Below, piece by piece: positions 27,143-35,320 of a stretch of DNA of 64,000 bases. The stretch is from NCBI RefSeq assembly GCF_018408855.1, contig NZ_AP024322.1:62001-126000 (forward strand), written 5' to 3'. Numbering within the stretch: the stretch's first letter is position 1; every line of letters begins with the position of its first letter. A model generated the notes under the pieces. The model searched no databases. It saw only the letters and a list, made by a program, of their open reading frames with translations, and was not told the origin of the DNA. The position numbers were made by a program, and so were the translations under genes. Origin of the DNA: Caballeronia sp. NK8 (GTDB lineage: Bacteria; Pseudomonadota; Gammaproteobacteria; Burkholderiales; Burkholderiaceae).

Positions 27143-28449
27143 GCGGCGCCTCCGGCAAGCGTGACGTCGAGCGTCTCGCGCGTGCGCTGTGCGAGGAGCA
27201 GGAGTTCGTCGTCGGTGAGGATGTACGGCGGCATCATGTAGACCGTCGTGCCGATCGGGCGCATAAGCAGTTCGCGCTTCAGTGCGTTGGCGAAGAAGCG
27301 GCGCGAGAACGTCTTGTCGTCGATATCGACATCGAACGCGAAGATCGTGCCGCGTTCGCGCAGGTTCTTGACGCGCTCGTGCTTGCCGAAGTGCGCGTTC
27401 AACGCTTCGCGCAGCAACGCCGACTTGCGTCGATTCTCCGCCAGCACGTTCGCGCTTTCGAACAGATCGAGCGTCGCCAGCGCGGCGCGGCACGCGAGCG
27501 GATTGCCCGTGTACGAATGCGAGTGCAGGAAGCCGCGCGTGACGTCGTCGTCGTAGAACGCGGCGTAGATGGCGTTGCGGGTCAAGACGATCGACAGCGG
27601 CAGATAGCCGCCGCTGATGCCTTTCGACAGGCAGATGAAATCCGGCCAGATGCCGGCCTGCTCGCATGCGAAAAACGTACCGGTGCGCCCGCAGCCGACC
27701 GCGATTTCATCGGCGATCAGATGCACGCCGAATTCGTCGCACAACGCGCGCAATTGCGTCAGATACGACGCGTCGTACATCGCCATGCCGGCCGCGCACT
27801 GCACGAGCGGCTCGACGATGACGGCCGCGAGGCTCGGCGCGCGTTGCTCGAACAGCGCGCGCATCGCGGCGATGGCCGCATCGACGCCCGCCACGGCCGG
27901 CGATGCGACCACATGCGCGTGGCGGATCAGCGGGTCGTAGGCGTCCTTGAAGAGGGCGACATCGGTCACGCCGAGCGCGCCGATCGTTTCGCCGTGGTAG
28001 CTGTTCGCGAGGCAGGCGAATTCGCGTTTCTCGTCCTGTCCGCGATTGCGCCAGAAGTGAAAGCTCATCTTCAGCGCGATTTCGACCGCCGACGCGCCAT
28101 CCGACGCGAAAAACGCGTGACCGAGCGTGCGCTGCGTAAGCGCCGAAAGACGCTCGGCCAGTTCGACGGCTGGGGCGTGCGTGCAGCCCGCGAGCATCGC
28201 GTGTTCGAGCGTGTCGAGCTGATCCTTCAGCGCGCGGTTGATGTCGTCGTTCGCGTGGCCGAAGAGATTGACCCACCACGAGCTGATCGCATCGAGATAG
28301 CGGTTGCCCTGCGGATCGTAGAGCCACGCGCCCTTGCCGCGCGCGATCGGCACGAGCGGCACGCGCTCGTGATGTTTCATCTGGGTGCACGGATGCCACA
28401 CGGCCGCGAGCGAGCGGGCAACCCAGTCCTGATTGGCTTCTGTGTTCAA
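27139..28449 (-). CDS. bioA: Adenosylmethionine-8-amino-7-oxononanoate aminotransferase
   Basis: A PLP aminotransferase making 7,8-diaminopelargonate with SAM as amino donor. [10 protein letters not shown] near residue 20, [15 protein letters not shown] near 52, and the PLP lysine in [15 protein letters not shown] near 275 identify it. No ATG fits the family's N-terminus; the best start is TTG 28449 (encoding LNTEANQDW), six bases after GGGAG, giving 436 residues, the normal length. The open frame runs 54 codons further upstream without similarity. It is the first gene of the biotin operon. Confidence 0.94.
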   Translation of the reverse strand: MNTEANQDWVARSLAAVWHPCTQMKHHERVPLVPIARGKGAWLYDPQGNRYLDAISSWWVNLFGHANDDINRALKDQLDTLEHAMLAGCTHAPAVELAERLSALTQRTLGHAFFASDGASAVEIALKMSFHFWRNRGQDEKREFACLANSYHGETIGALGVTDVALFKDAYDPLIRHAHVVASPAVAGVDAAIAAMRALFEQRAPSLAAVIVEPLVQCAAGMAMYDASYLTQLRALCDEFGVHLIADEIAVGCGRTGTFFACEQAGIWPDFICLSKGISGGYLPLSIVLTRNAIYAAFYDDDVTRGFLHSHSYTGNPLACRAALATLDLFESANVLAENRRKSALLREALNAHFGKHERVKNLRERGTIFAFDVDIDDKTFSRRFFANALKRELLMRPIGTTVYMMPPYILTDDELLLLAQRTRETLDVTLAGGAA

Positions 28450-28527
28450 AAACGGCTCCCAAGCGCCTGGACGCTTGCGTTGCTGGGGAAAACTGCGCGA
28501 GTCAATTATCCCTAAAAGAGGCGCAAG

Positions 28528-28550
28528 CTTCCGTATTCGGAAGGTTTTTT
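28528..28550. promoter_or_regulatory. Inverted repeat in the bioA upstream region
   Basis: CTTCCG/CGGAAG arms around TATT, followed on the plus strand by GTTTTTT. As a terminator it would need a plus-strand gene to its left, and none exists. It lies just upstream of a reverse-strand GATAAT-like minus-10 (near 28504-28511), so it may be an operator near the bio promoter. Confidence 0.35.
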
Positions 28551-28720
28551 GGCCATGCGTGCGCGCGCAATGGAAATGCGAAAACGCGCTATCGCACGTA
28601 ACTTCGCGCATTTCGAAGCGTTGTCGTCGGATTGGCGCGGAAGATGCGGGCTCGGCAAAAGCGAACGCCGGCGCATGGCCGGCGTCTGAAGAAAGCAGGA
28701 AAAGCGGGAAAGGGCGCCGT

Positions 28721-29977
28721 TCAGCGCGACGCCGTCTGCGTCTCGGCAGCCTGATCGTTCCAGACGATGCGGTTGTTCACCGCGTAGAGTCGGCACGGAT
28801 CCGCGCTTTGCTTCTGGCAGCTCGCGACCGCGACGGCCATCGGATCGTCGCCGCCTTCGGCCCAGGACCACGCGCCCGAATCCGACACCGCGAACGCGCG
28901 GCTCGAATACTGCGAGAGGAAGTTGCGATATCCGGCACGGCCGTTTTCATCGACGTAGGGGACGGCCTGAACCGAATCGAGATCCGCGAAGTTGGTCGCC
29001 TTCGGCATGCGCGGCTCGCTGACCTGATACTGCACGGACGTGGGCATGCCGATCTGCGCGAGGAAGGCTTTCACGCGCGGCCACCAGACCTGTACGCCGT
29101 CGCGGTCGCCGACCAGACGATGCGCGTCGTTCTTGTAGGTGCCGAAATCGACCATGTTCGCGCGCGCGCCGTGCGACGTGTACGCGGTGAACATCTGCGC
29201 GGACAGATCGCCTTGCCAGACCGAATCGTTGTCGCCGTAGAGCCACAGCGAGGGCAGGCGCACGTGTTCGCCGTAGGAGCCGAACGCGTTGACGAGATTC
29301 TTTTGCCAGCCCGCGCATTCGTCCTGACGCAGGCCGCCGGAGAAATTGATGAGGCCGCGCACGCCGGGCGCCGCGACGACATCGCGCGCGCCGTAGGCGA
29401 TGGTCGTCAGGCCGCCATGCGAAGTGCCCGCCACGACGATATGCGTTTTGTCCACATACGACTGCCCGCTCATGTACGCGACGGTCGCGGCGACGTCCTG
29501 CGCCTGCGCGAAGCCATTCGCCTCGACGTTGCAGCCGTGGCCGGTGTAATCGCCGCCCGAGCCCGCGAAGCCGCGGCGATTCGGCACGACGACCACATAA
29601 CCGTGACGCACGAATTCACGCGCGAGCGCGACCGGACGATTGCGCTGTTGCGCGTGCGAGTCGCCGGGGAGCTTGCCGTGATTGAAGACGATCATCGGGA
29701 ACGGGCCGGCGCCGTCCGGCTTGAACACCGTGGTCTCGAGCGAGATGTCGGATTCGGGAATCTGGATGACGGCTTCGTTCAGACCATTCGCGACGGCGGG
29801 CAGGCCGGCGTCGAGCGAATCGGGAATCTGGGAAAGCGTCTGACCGAATGCGGGTGCCTGGAGACCTTCGGACTGACGCACGCCGCCGATCGGCTCGGCG
29901 CGCACGGCGGACGTGACGAGCGACGTCGCGAGCGCGCACACCATGCTGCATCCGACCAACCAGGTTCTGATCGCCAT
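28721..29977 (-). CDS. Secreted alpha/beta hydrolase (dienelactone-hydrolase-like)
   Basis: A 418-residue exported hydrolase. Residues 1-27 form a signal peptide (VCALATSLVTSAVRA) so the mature enzyme is periplasmic or secreted. The nucleophile is the Ser in VAGTSHGGLTT near residue 190, the acid is probably in LYGDNDSVW and the His in YKNDAHRLVGD. The last 120 residues form a separate region with a Cys pair (ASCQKQSADPCRLYAVN), possibly disulfide-bonded. GGAG eight bases upstream supports the start. Substrate unknown; it stands alone. Confidence 0.82.
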   Translation of the reverse strand: MAIRTWLVGCSMVCALATSLVTSAVRAEPIGGVRQSEGLQAPAFGQTLSQIPDSLDAGLPAVANGLNEAVIQIPESDISLETTVFKPDGAGPFPMIVFNHGKLPGDSHAQQRNRPVALAREFVRHGYVVVVPNRRGFAGSGGDYTGHGCNVEANGFAQAQDVAATVAYMSGQSYVDKTHIVVAGTSHGGLTTIAYGARDVVAAPGVRGLINFSGGLRQDECAGWQKNLVNAFGSYGEHVRLPSLWLYGDNDSVWQGDLSAQMFTAYTSHGARANMVDFGTYKNDAHRLVGDRDGVQVWWPRVKAFLAQIGMPTSVQYQVSEPRMPKATNFADLDSVQAVPYVDENGRAGYRNFLSQYSSRAFAVSDSGAWSWAEGGDDPMAVAVASCQKQSADPCRLYAVNNRIVWNDQAAETQTASR

Positions 29978-30301
29978 CCGTGAACTCCGACTGCGCATCC
30001 AATAGGGCGTTGAAACGGCGTGGCCCCATTTTTAAAGTCACAAACCTATCGCGCTGCTCGTGAAGAGCAGTATCGGCTGCGGGTTCCGGGAGTCATGCCC
30101 TGAAAAGGCATGACAATTGGCTTCAAAACGGGGCTTCGCTGCGAGTGTCCGGGCACGGGAATGACTGCGCCCTGACGTGAACAGAGATTACCCGTTCAAA
30201 ATTGCACTGCACAATAAGTGGTACCCCGTAACTGTTTAATCTGAAAGGAAATTCTTAGGAAATTAATACCGCGTGTTACCGCATATTTTTTAAAGACATA
30301 T
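29978..30301. other. Intergenic region with AT-rich stretch and hairpin
   Basis: No gene. There is an 8-base hairpin (GTCATGCC/GGCATGAC) at 30092-30114 without a T run, and a markedly AT-rich 110-base stretch at 30190-30300 just past the YchJ stop. It should contain the hydrolase promoter. Confidence 0.45.
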
Positions 30302-30721
30302 TTACTTTTCTTTAATGTCGCCGTTGACGTAGATCCAGTTTCCGGCGGCATTGCGCGTGAAACGGCTGGCTTCATGCAGCCGATACGCCCGCCCACCGGA
30401 CTTGTAGCGCGCGACGAACTCGACCTCCTCGTGATCGTCGTCGATGGGAGTATGGCGTTTGATCTGCAGGCCGAGCCAGCGCGTGTTCGCGTCGGAGGCG
30501 TCGAGATCGGGCGGGCAGGTCGATTCGGCCCACGTCGCGCGCAGGTACGCCGTGTCGCCGAGCACGTAGGCGGTGTAGCGCGAACGCATCAGTTGCATCG
30601 CGTTGGCGGGCTTTTCGCCGGCTTCGATGAAACGGCCGCAGCAGGCGTCGTAGCGCGGCGCGCGCGCATTCGGGCGCTGCTCAGGCGCGGCGCCGCCGCA
30701 GGGGCAATCCACCGGCTTCAT
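30302..30721 (-). CDS. YchJ-family protein
   Basis: A 139-residue protein of the YchJ (UPF0225) family. It has an N-terminal cysteine-rich SEC-C-like motif (DCPCGG ... YDACCGRFI) thought to bind zinc, then a domain with MRSRYTAYVLGDTAYLRATW and a C-terminal strand pair (FVARYKSGGRAYRLHEAS). The ATG at 30721 overlaps the GST stop by 4 bases, making it third in an SDR-GST-YchJ unit. Family function is unknown. Confidence 0.9.
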   Translation of the reverse strand: MKPVDCPCGGAAPEQRPNARAPRYDACCGRFIEAGEKPANAMQLMRSRYTAYVLGDTAYLRATWAESTCPPDLDASDANTRWLGLQIKRHTPIDDDHEEVEFVARYKSGGRAYRLHEASRFTRNAAGNWIYVNGDIKEK

Positions 30722-31332
30722 TGATCGACGCCCGGCATCTCGACGTGGCGCGGCTGGCTGCGCACGCGTTCGAGCCACGCGCGGATCGCCGGATAGCGTG
30801 CCAGATCGACGTTCGCTTCATCCGCGACGTGCGTGTACGCGTAGAGCGCGATATCGGCGACGGTGTAGCGCTCGCCGACGAAAAACGTGCGGGTCGCGAG
30901 ATGCTGCTCCATCACGTCGAGCGCGCGATAGGAACCGGCGATCCTGTCGGGCAGACGCGCGTCGTCGGGGCGCTTCTGGAATTGCAGGATGAAGCGCGCG
31001 ACCGCGACGAACGGTTCGTGGCTGTACTGCTCGAAGAACATCCATTGCAGCACTTGCGCGCGTTCGAGCCGGTCGGTGGGCATGAGCGGCGAACCGTCGG
31101 CGAGATAGCAGAGGATCGCGTCGGATTCGGAGAGCGTGGTCTGGTCGTCGATCACGAGCACCGGAACCTTGCCGTTCGGATTGAGCCGCTTGAAGTCGTC
31201 GGTGCGGGTCGCGCCGTTCATCATGTCGACTTCATGCCACGCGTAAGGCAGGCCGAGTTGTTCGAGGACGAGGCGAACCTTGTAGCAGTTGCCCGATGCG
31301 GAAACGCCGTGTACCTGATAAGTCACATTCAC
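30718..31332 (-). CDS. Glutathione S-transferase family protein
   Basis: A 204-residue GST. The N-terminal half begins YQVHGVSASGNCYKVRLVLE, with a Ser/Cys site where GSH-thiol contact occurs, then NPNGKVPVLVIDD (cis-Pro) and LSESDAILCYLA. The C-terminal helices contain YTVADIALYAYTHVA. It lies 7 bases downstream of the SDR gene and overlaps ychJ. Substrate unknown. Confidence 0.9.
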   Translation of the reverse strand: MNVTYQVHGVSASGNCYKVRLVLEQLGLPYAWHEVDMMNGATRTDDFKRLNPNGKVPVLVIDDQTTLSESDAILCYLADGSPLMPTDRLERAQVLQWMFFEQYSHEPFVAVARFILQFQKRPDDARLPDRIAGSYRALDVMEQHLATRTFFVGERYTVADIALYAYTHVADEANVDLARYPAIRAWLERVRSQPRHVEMPGVDQ

Positions 31333-31339
31333 TCCAGTT

Positions 31340-32017
31340 TCACCATTCGAGCTTCGTGCCGTCGTACTGGACGAAGCTGCCGTTGAATTCGTCGCGCATC
31401 GCGCCCGCTTCCGCGATCACCGCGCGCATGCCCGAGACGCTGTGCGCGACATCGATCGCTGCCGATGGCCCGCCCATTTCCGTACGCACCCAGCCCGGAT
31501 GCAGTGCGACGCAGGCCGTATGCCGCGATTCCAGCGACGCCACCTTCAGCGCCGAATTGAGCGCTGCCTTGCTCGCTCGATACAGCCAGCCAGTCGTGCC
31601 GCTCGCCCCGCCGATGCTGCCCATCTTGCTCGACACCACCGCGAGCACGCCGTTGGCGGCATCGGTGAGTGGCAGGAGCACGGGAATCAGCTGCATCGGG
31701 CCGCGCACGTTGGTGTGCATGACCTGATCGAAGTCGTCGGCGCCGATCGTTTCGACGCCTTCGGTGCGCGGGCCGTACACGCCCGAAACGACGATCGCCA
31801 CGTCCAGGCGCTCTTCGTCGAGCTGCCAGGCGAGTGCGCCGATCTGCTCGGGTTGCGTGACGTCGAGCGGGAAAGTTTGCGCGCCCATCGCGTCGAGCGC
31901 GGAGAGCGAGGCCTTGTCGCGCGCGGTGGCGAGCACGCGCCAGCCGTCGCGGCAATATTCGCGCGCGAACTCGTGGCCGAGGCCGCGCGACGCGCCGACG
32001 ATCAATACGGTTTTCAT
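31340..32017 (-). CDS. Short-chain dehydrogenase/reductase
   Basis: A 225-residue NAD(P)-dependent oxidoreductase. The cofactor loop is IVGASRGLGHEFA at residues 7-19, the NAG-equivalent is VVSGVYG near 77, and the catalytic SSK/YxxxK set is seen as VVSSKMGS and YRASK near 150. It resembles the C-factor/sniffer-type SDRs. First gene of the SDR-GST-YchJ unit; substrate unknown. Confidence 0.9.
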   Translation of the reverse strand: MKTVLIVGASRGLGHEFAREYCRDGWRVLATARDKASLSALDAMGAQTFPLDVTQPEQIGALAWQLDEERLDVAIVVSGVYGPRTEGVETIGADDFDQVMHTNVRGPMQLIPVLLPLTDAANGVLAVVSSKMGSIGGASGTTGWLYRASKAALNSALKVASLESRHTACVALHPGWVRTEMGGPSAAIDVAHSVSGMRAVIAEAGAMRDEFNGSFVQYDGTKLEW

Positions 32018-32189
32018 GAGCGACCTGATCCTTGTAGGGGCGATTTTGCGACTATAGCGCGCGACCCGCGGTCGCGCGTGGTGCGCTTTCGATTACGTAA
32101 GACCAGAACGTGGGCATGTTTATCCGCTGGTGCCGGTATCACGCGCGCCGTGGCGATGTCGCTGGCGGGGCAATGATGGGGTGGCTGTC

Positions 32190-32204
32190 GAAAATTCCTA
32201 TATC
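32190..32204. promoter_or_regulatory. Conserved upstream box of the toxin-antitoxin operon, copy 1
   Basis: GAAAATTCCTATATC, 88 bases before the antitoxin ATG, matches GAAAGTTCCTAAATC (32951-32965) 91 bases before the paralogous gene at 33042. Conservation between the two copies suggests a promoter or operator element. Confidence 0.4.
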
Positions 32205-32277
32205 GTTCGGATGACTACGTATGCTCGATAAACCGGAGTAAAGTCACGCTGCTCGCAACTTTCAGGAGGAGCAGACC

Positions 32278-32520
32278 ATGTTCAAGATTATTCAGGGAAC
32301 GTTACCGTCGAATATCGACCCCGACGAACTTCGGGAAATTCAGGAGGAGGCCGCCCGAAATTGGGAGATCGAAAAGGAGGTGCGAAGGCGGATGGGCATC
32401 CTGGGCGATGAAGATAACGCGGGCTTCATCAGGGCACTCATGAGTTTTCCGAAAATCGACTGTGACGACTCCATATTCGATCGTCACGCTGGCTACGGAG
32501 AGTCGGATGTTTCTGGCTGA
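32278..32520 (+). CDS. Probable antitoxin of a PIN-domain toxin-antitoxin pair
   Basis: An 80-residue acidic protein with a strong AGGAGGAG ribosome site. The middle (ELREIQEEAARNWEIEKEV) should be helical or coiled coil. The tail, with LMSFPKIDCDDSIFDRH, resembles the toxin-binding tail of Phd/FitA-type antitoxins (hydrophobic-P-x-x-D-D-x-x-F-x-R). A standard ribbon-helix-helix DNA-binding N-terminus is not evident. The toxin gene starts inside its last 14 bases. A paralogue lies at 33042. Confidence 0.7.
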   Translation: MFKIIQGTLPSNIDPDELREIQEEAARNWEIEKEVRRRMGILGDEDNAGFIRALMSFPKIDCDDSIFDRHAGYGESDVSG

Positions 32521-32923
32521 TACCAACGTCATTAGCGAGACCAGAAGGGAAGAGCGCGCGAATGAAGGTGTTCGCGCGTTTTTCGACGGTGCTCAGCAAC
32601 GGGGCGAAGTAGTATTTCTGTCGGTCGTTACCGTAGGTGAGTTGCGACGTGGTGTCGAGTCACTTCGTAACAAGGGTGACGTCCGGCAGGCGGCGATCGT
32701 GGAGGCGTGGCTGAAACGTGTTTTGCGCAGCTATCAAGGGAAAATCGTGCCGGTGGACAGGGCTATCGGGGAACTGTGGGGGCGTATTCGTGCGCGGCAC
32801 CCGGAGCCTGCCGTAGACAGGCTCATCGCGGCGACAGCATTGGCTCGCAATCTGACGGTCGTCACGCGCAATGTCAGAGACTTCGAGAGAGTGGGCGTCA
32901 AAATGCTGAACCCTTTCGAATAG
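32507..32923 (+). CDS. PIN-domain toxin ribonuclease (VapC/FitB-like)
   Basis: A 138-residue PIN nuclease, expected to cleave RNA and arrest growth unless bound by its antitoxin. The acidic site is present: Asp5 in FLADTNVISE, Glu in VTVGELRRGVE near residue 46, and Asp residues in VDRLIAATAL near 103 and NVRDFE near 122. The start at 32507, with GGAG upstream, overlaps the antitoxin stop and is therefore translationally coupled. The layout MFLADTNVISE is typical of the FitB branch. Confidence 0.9.
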   Translation: MFLADTNVISETRREERANEGVRAFFDGAQQRGEVVFLSVVTVGELRRGVESLRNKGDVRQAAIVEAWLKRVLRSYQGKIVPVDRAIGELWGRIRARHPEPAVDRLIAATALARNLTVVTRNVRDFERVGVKMLNPFE

Positions 32924-33041
32924 CATCGCGGCCGCGGAGAGATAACTTTAGAAAGTTCCTAAATCACGATAATGATTAGGTTTCCTGTATTAAGCAGAAG
33001 TAAGATCAGGCTACTCAAACCTTTCAGCCAAGGAGGACCGT

Positions 33042-33284
33042 ATGTTCAAAGTCGTTCAGCAAGTTTCTCCCTGGAGCCTCGACGAAACAGAGCTCCAGGA
33101 AATTCAGCAACGCGCCGCGATCGAGCGAAAGATCGAACGCGAGGTGCGGCGGCAGATGGGACAAACCGTCGATACGGACCCGGTAAAGTTCATCGAGGCT
33201 CTCCTGAACTTTCCTAAATCCGATGTCGACGATTCGATCTCCGAGGGTCACGAAACTACAGAAGAACCGGATACATCTCGATGA
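33042..33284 (+). CDS. Orphan antitoxin paralogue
   Basis: An 80-residue paralogue of the antitoxin at 32278, equal in length and alignable without gaps (MFK.(I/V).Q start, E.EVRR.MG centre, F(I/L)xALxxFPKxDxDDSI). Its tail has diverged to SEGHETTEEPD, losing the F-x-R part of the toxin-binding motif. AGGAGGA lies before the ATG. No intact toxin follows, only a short remnant of a toxin start. It could still bind DNA or the toxin of the first copy. Confidence 0.65.
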   Translation: MFKVVQQVSPWSLDETELQEIQQRAAIERKIEREVRRQMGQTVDTDPVKFIEALLNFPKSDVDDSISEGHETTEEPDTSR

Positions 33285-33300
33285 CGCGAATGTGAGCCGG
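33271..33300 (+). pseudogene. Remnant of a PIN toxin 5' end
   Basis: Read in the frame and at the exact offset where the intact operon has its toxin start (13 bases before the end of the antitoxin gene), this stretch encodes I-HLDDANVS against M-FLADTNVIS of the real toxin. The start ATG has become ATA and similarity stops after about ten codons, near the end of the thiolase gene. Confidence 0.5.
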
Positions 33301-33334
33301 CCCGGCGCGCCAACCCCAGACCGGCCCACGACGC

Positions 33335-34528
33335 TCAAACCAGCTCAACCCCCATCGCAGTCGCTTCTCCACCGCCGATACACAGGCTCGCCACCCCGCG
33401 CTTCAACCCGCGCGCTTTCAACGCGCCCAGCAACGTGACGAGAATCCGCGCGCCCGAAGCACCGATGGGATGACCGAGCGCACACGCGCCGCCGTTCACA
33501 TTGACCCTGTCATGCGGCAGATCATGCTCGCGCATCGCGGCCATCGTCACGACGGCGAACGCCTCGTTGATTTCATACAGGTCGACATCGCCCGCGCGCC
33601 AGCCGTTCTTCTCGAAGAGCTTGCTGATCGCGCCGACGGGCGCCGTCGTGAACAGCGCCGGCTGCTGCGCGAACGTGCTGTGCCCGACCACGCGCGCGAT
33701 CGGCGTGACGCCGAGCCGCGATGCCGTCGATTCGCGCATCATCACGAGCGCCGCAGCGCCATCCGAAATCGATGACGAATTCGCCGCCGTCACCGTGCCG
33801 TCCTTGGCGAACGCAGGCTTGAGCGACGAAATCTTCTCGATGTTGGCCTTGAACGGCTGCTCGTCGCGCGCGACGACGGTATCGCCCTTCTTGCCCTGCA
33901 CCGTCACCGGCGCGATCTCCCACTCGAACGAACCATCCTCGTTCGCCCGTTTCGCGCGTCGCAGCGATTCGACCGCGAACGCGTCCTGCGACTCGCGCGA
34001 GAACGCATACGACGAAGCGCATTGCTCCGCGAACGTGCCCATCAGACGGCCCTTTTCATAGGCGTCTTCGAGGCCGTCGAGGAACATGTGATCCAGCACC
34101 TGCGCGTGACCCATGCGCAGGCCGCCGCGCGCTTTCGGCAGCAGGTACGGCGCGTTCGTCATGCTCTCCATGCCGCCCGCGACGATCACGTCGACCGAGC
34201 CCGCGAGCAGCATGTCGTGCGCGAACATCGCGGCGCGCATGCCGGAGCCGCACATCTTGTTGATCGTCGTGCAGCCGATGGAAAGCGGCAGCCCCGCGCC
34301 GAGCGCGGCCTGACGCGCGGGCGCCTGACCTTGTCCGGCGGGCAGCACGCAGCCCATGATCGCCTCGTCGATCAGCTCGGGCGCGAGGCCCGCGCGTTCA
34401 CGCGCCGCGGCGATCGCCGCCGCGCCGAGTTGCGCCGCGGTCAGCGACGCGAAATCGCCCTGGAACGCGGCCATCGGCGTGCGCGCCGCCGACACGATGA
34501 CGATGGGATCGGTTTGTGTCTCACTCAT
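33335..34528 (-). CDS. Acetyl-CoA C-acetyltransferase (thiolase)
   Basis: A 397-residue biosynthetic-type thiolase, condensing two acetyl-CoA to acetoacetyl-CoA or the reverse. The nucleophilic Cys is in NKMCGSGMRA near residue 92, the His in NVNGGACALGHPIGASG near 350, and the acid/base Cys in LCIGGGEA near 382. AGGAGCTG supports the ATG at 34528, which overlaps the carbonic anhydrase stop by 8 bases. It could serve polyhydroxybutyrate synthesis or ketone-body use; no other pha gene is nearby. Confidence 0.95.
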   Translation of the reverse strand: MSETQTDPIVIVSAARTPMAAFQGDFASLTAAQLGAAAIAAARERAGLAPELIDEAIMGCVLPAGQGQAPARQAALGAGLPLSIGCTTINKMCGSGMRAAMFAHDMLLAGSVDVIVAGGMESMTNAPYLLPKARGGLRMGHAQVLDHMFLDGLEDAYEKGRLMGTFAEQCASSYAFSRESQDAFAVESLRRAKRANEDGSFEWEIAPVTVQGKKGDTVVARDEQPFKANIEKISSLKPAFAKDGTVTAANSSSISDGAAALVMMRESTASRLGVTPIARVVGHSTFAQQPALFTTAPVGAISKLFEKNGWRAGDVDLYEINEAFAVVTMAAMREHDLPHDRVNVNGGACALGHPIGASGARILVTLLGALKARGLKRGVASLCIGGGEATAMGVELV

Positions 34529-35291
34529 GTTTCAGCTCCTTGATGACGCCCTGAATGACGGCGGGAACGTCGCCCAGACGCGCCGCATCGGACGCGAGGA
34601 CATCGTTCTCCGCGGAATGCGCGCCGCTGCGACTCATTGCGGCGATGCACGACTGATACACCGGGTCGATCTCTTCCGACGCGCCGATCATCATGCCCAT
34701 GTTGCGCAAGCGGCCATCGTGCACGCCGTAGGTCCAGCCGTGCACGGTGAGTTCCTGACCGCGCGCCCATGCATCGTTGACGATGGTCGTGCGGCATACG
34801 TTGATGGTCTGCTCGATCGTGTTCAGCTCGACGAGCCGACGATGCCGCGCGTCGCCCATCGGCCATGTGTCGAGCAGCGCGCCGTGTTTCTCGCGCACGT
34901 CCTCGACATGGCGCAGCCAGTTGTCCGCAAGACCGACGCGCCGCCCGACGAGCGCCGCGCCCACGCCCGAGCAGCCGTAATGGCCGACGACCATGATGTG
35001 CTTCACCTTCAGCAGATCCACGGCGAACTGGATCACCGACAGACAGTTGAGGTCCGAGTGCACGACGACGTTCGCGATGTTTCTGTGCACGAACACTTCG
35101 CCCGGCGGCAGACCGATGATCTCGTTGGCGGGCACGCGCGAATCCGCGCAACCGATCCACAGATATTCCGGCGTTTGCTGATGCGCGAGACGCTGGAAGA
35201 ACTCGCCGTCCTCGGCGAGCTTGCGCTGAACCCATTCCTGATTGTTCGCGAACAGGTGGGCAAGCGGAGTCTTGTCGTCAATGTGGTTCAT
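34521..35291 (-). CDS. can: Beta-class carbonic anhydrase
   Basis: A 256-residue zinc enzyme interconverting CO2 and bicarbonate. The ligands are the Cys and Asp of GCADSRVPAN near residue 42 and the His/Cys of VGHYGCSGVGAAL near 100. I take the ATG at 35291; a TTG two codons earlier is possible, and neither has a strong ribosome site. Its end overlaps the thiolase start, so bicarbonate supply and acyl-CoA metabolism may be co-expressed. Confidence 0.94.
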   Translation of the reverse strand: MNHIDDKTPLAHLFANNQEWVQRKLAEDGEFFQRLAHQQTPEYLWIGCADSRVPANEIIGLPPGEVFVHRNIANVVVHSDLNCLSVIQFAVDLLKVKHIMVVGHYGCSGVGAALVGRRVGLADNWLRHVEDVREKHGALLDTWPMGDARHRRLVELNTIEQTINVCRTTIVNDAWARGQELTVHGWTYGVHDGRLRNMGMMIGASEEIDPVYQSCIAAMSRSGAHSAENDVLASDAARLGDVPAVIQGVIKELKHE

Positions 35292-35320
35292 GTTCAAAAG
35301 TCAAAGCGGGACGGCATGCG

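Noticed and set aside
28528..28550. Intrinsic terminator reading on the plus strand
   Set aside because: The hairpin and T run look right, but no plus-strand gene precedes it; kept only as a possible operator.
30092..30114. Terminator upstream of the secreted hydrolase
   Set aside because: The 8-base hairpin has no T run on either strand and no gene ends next to it.
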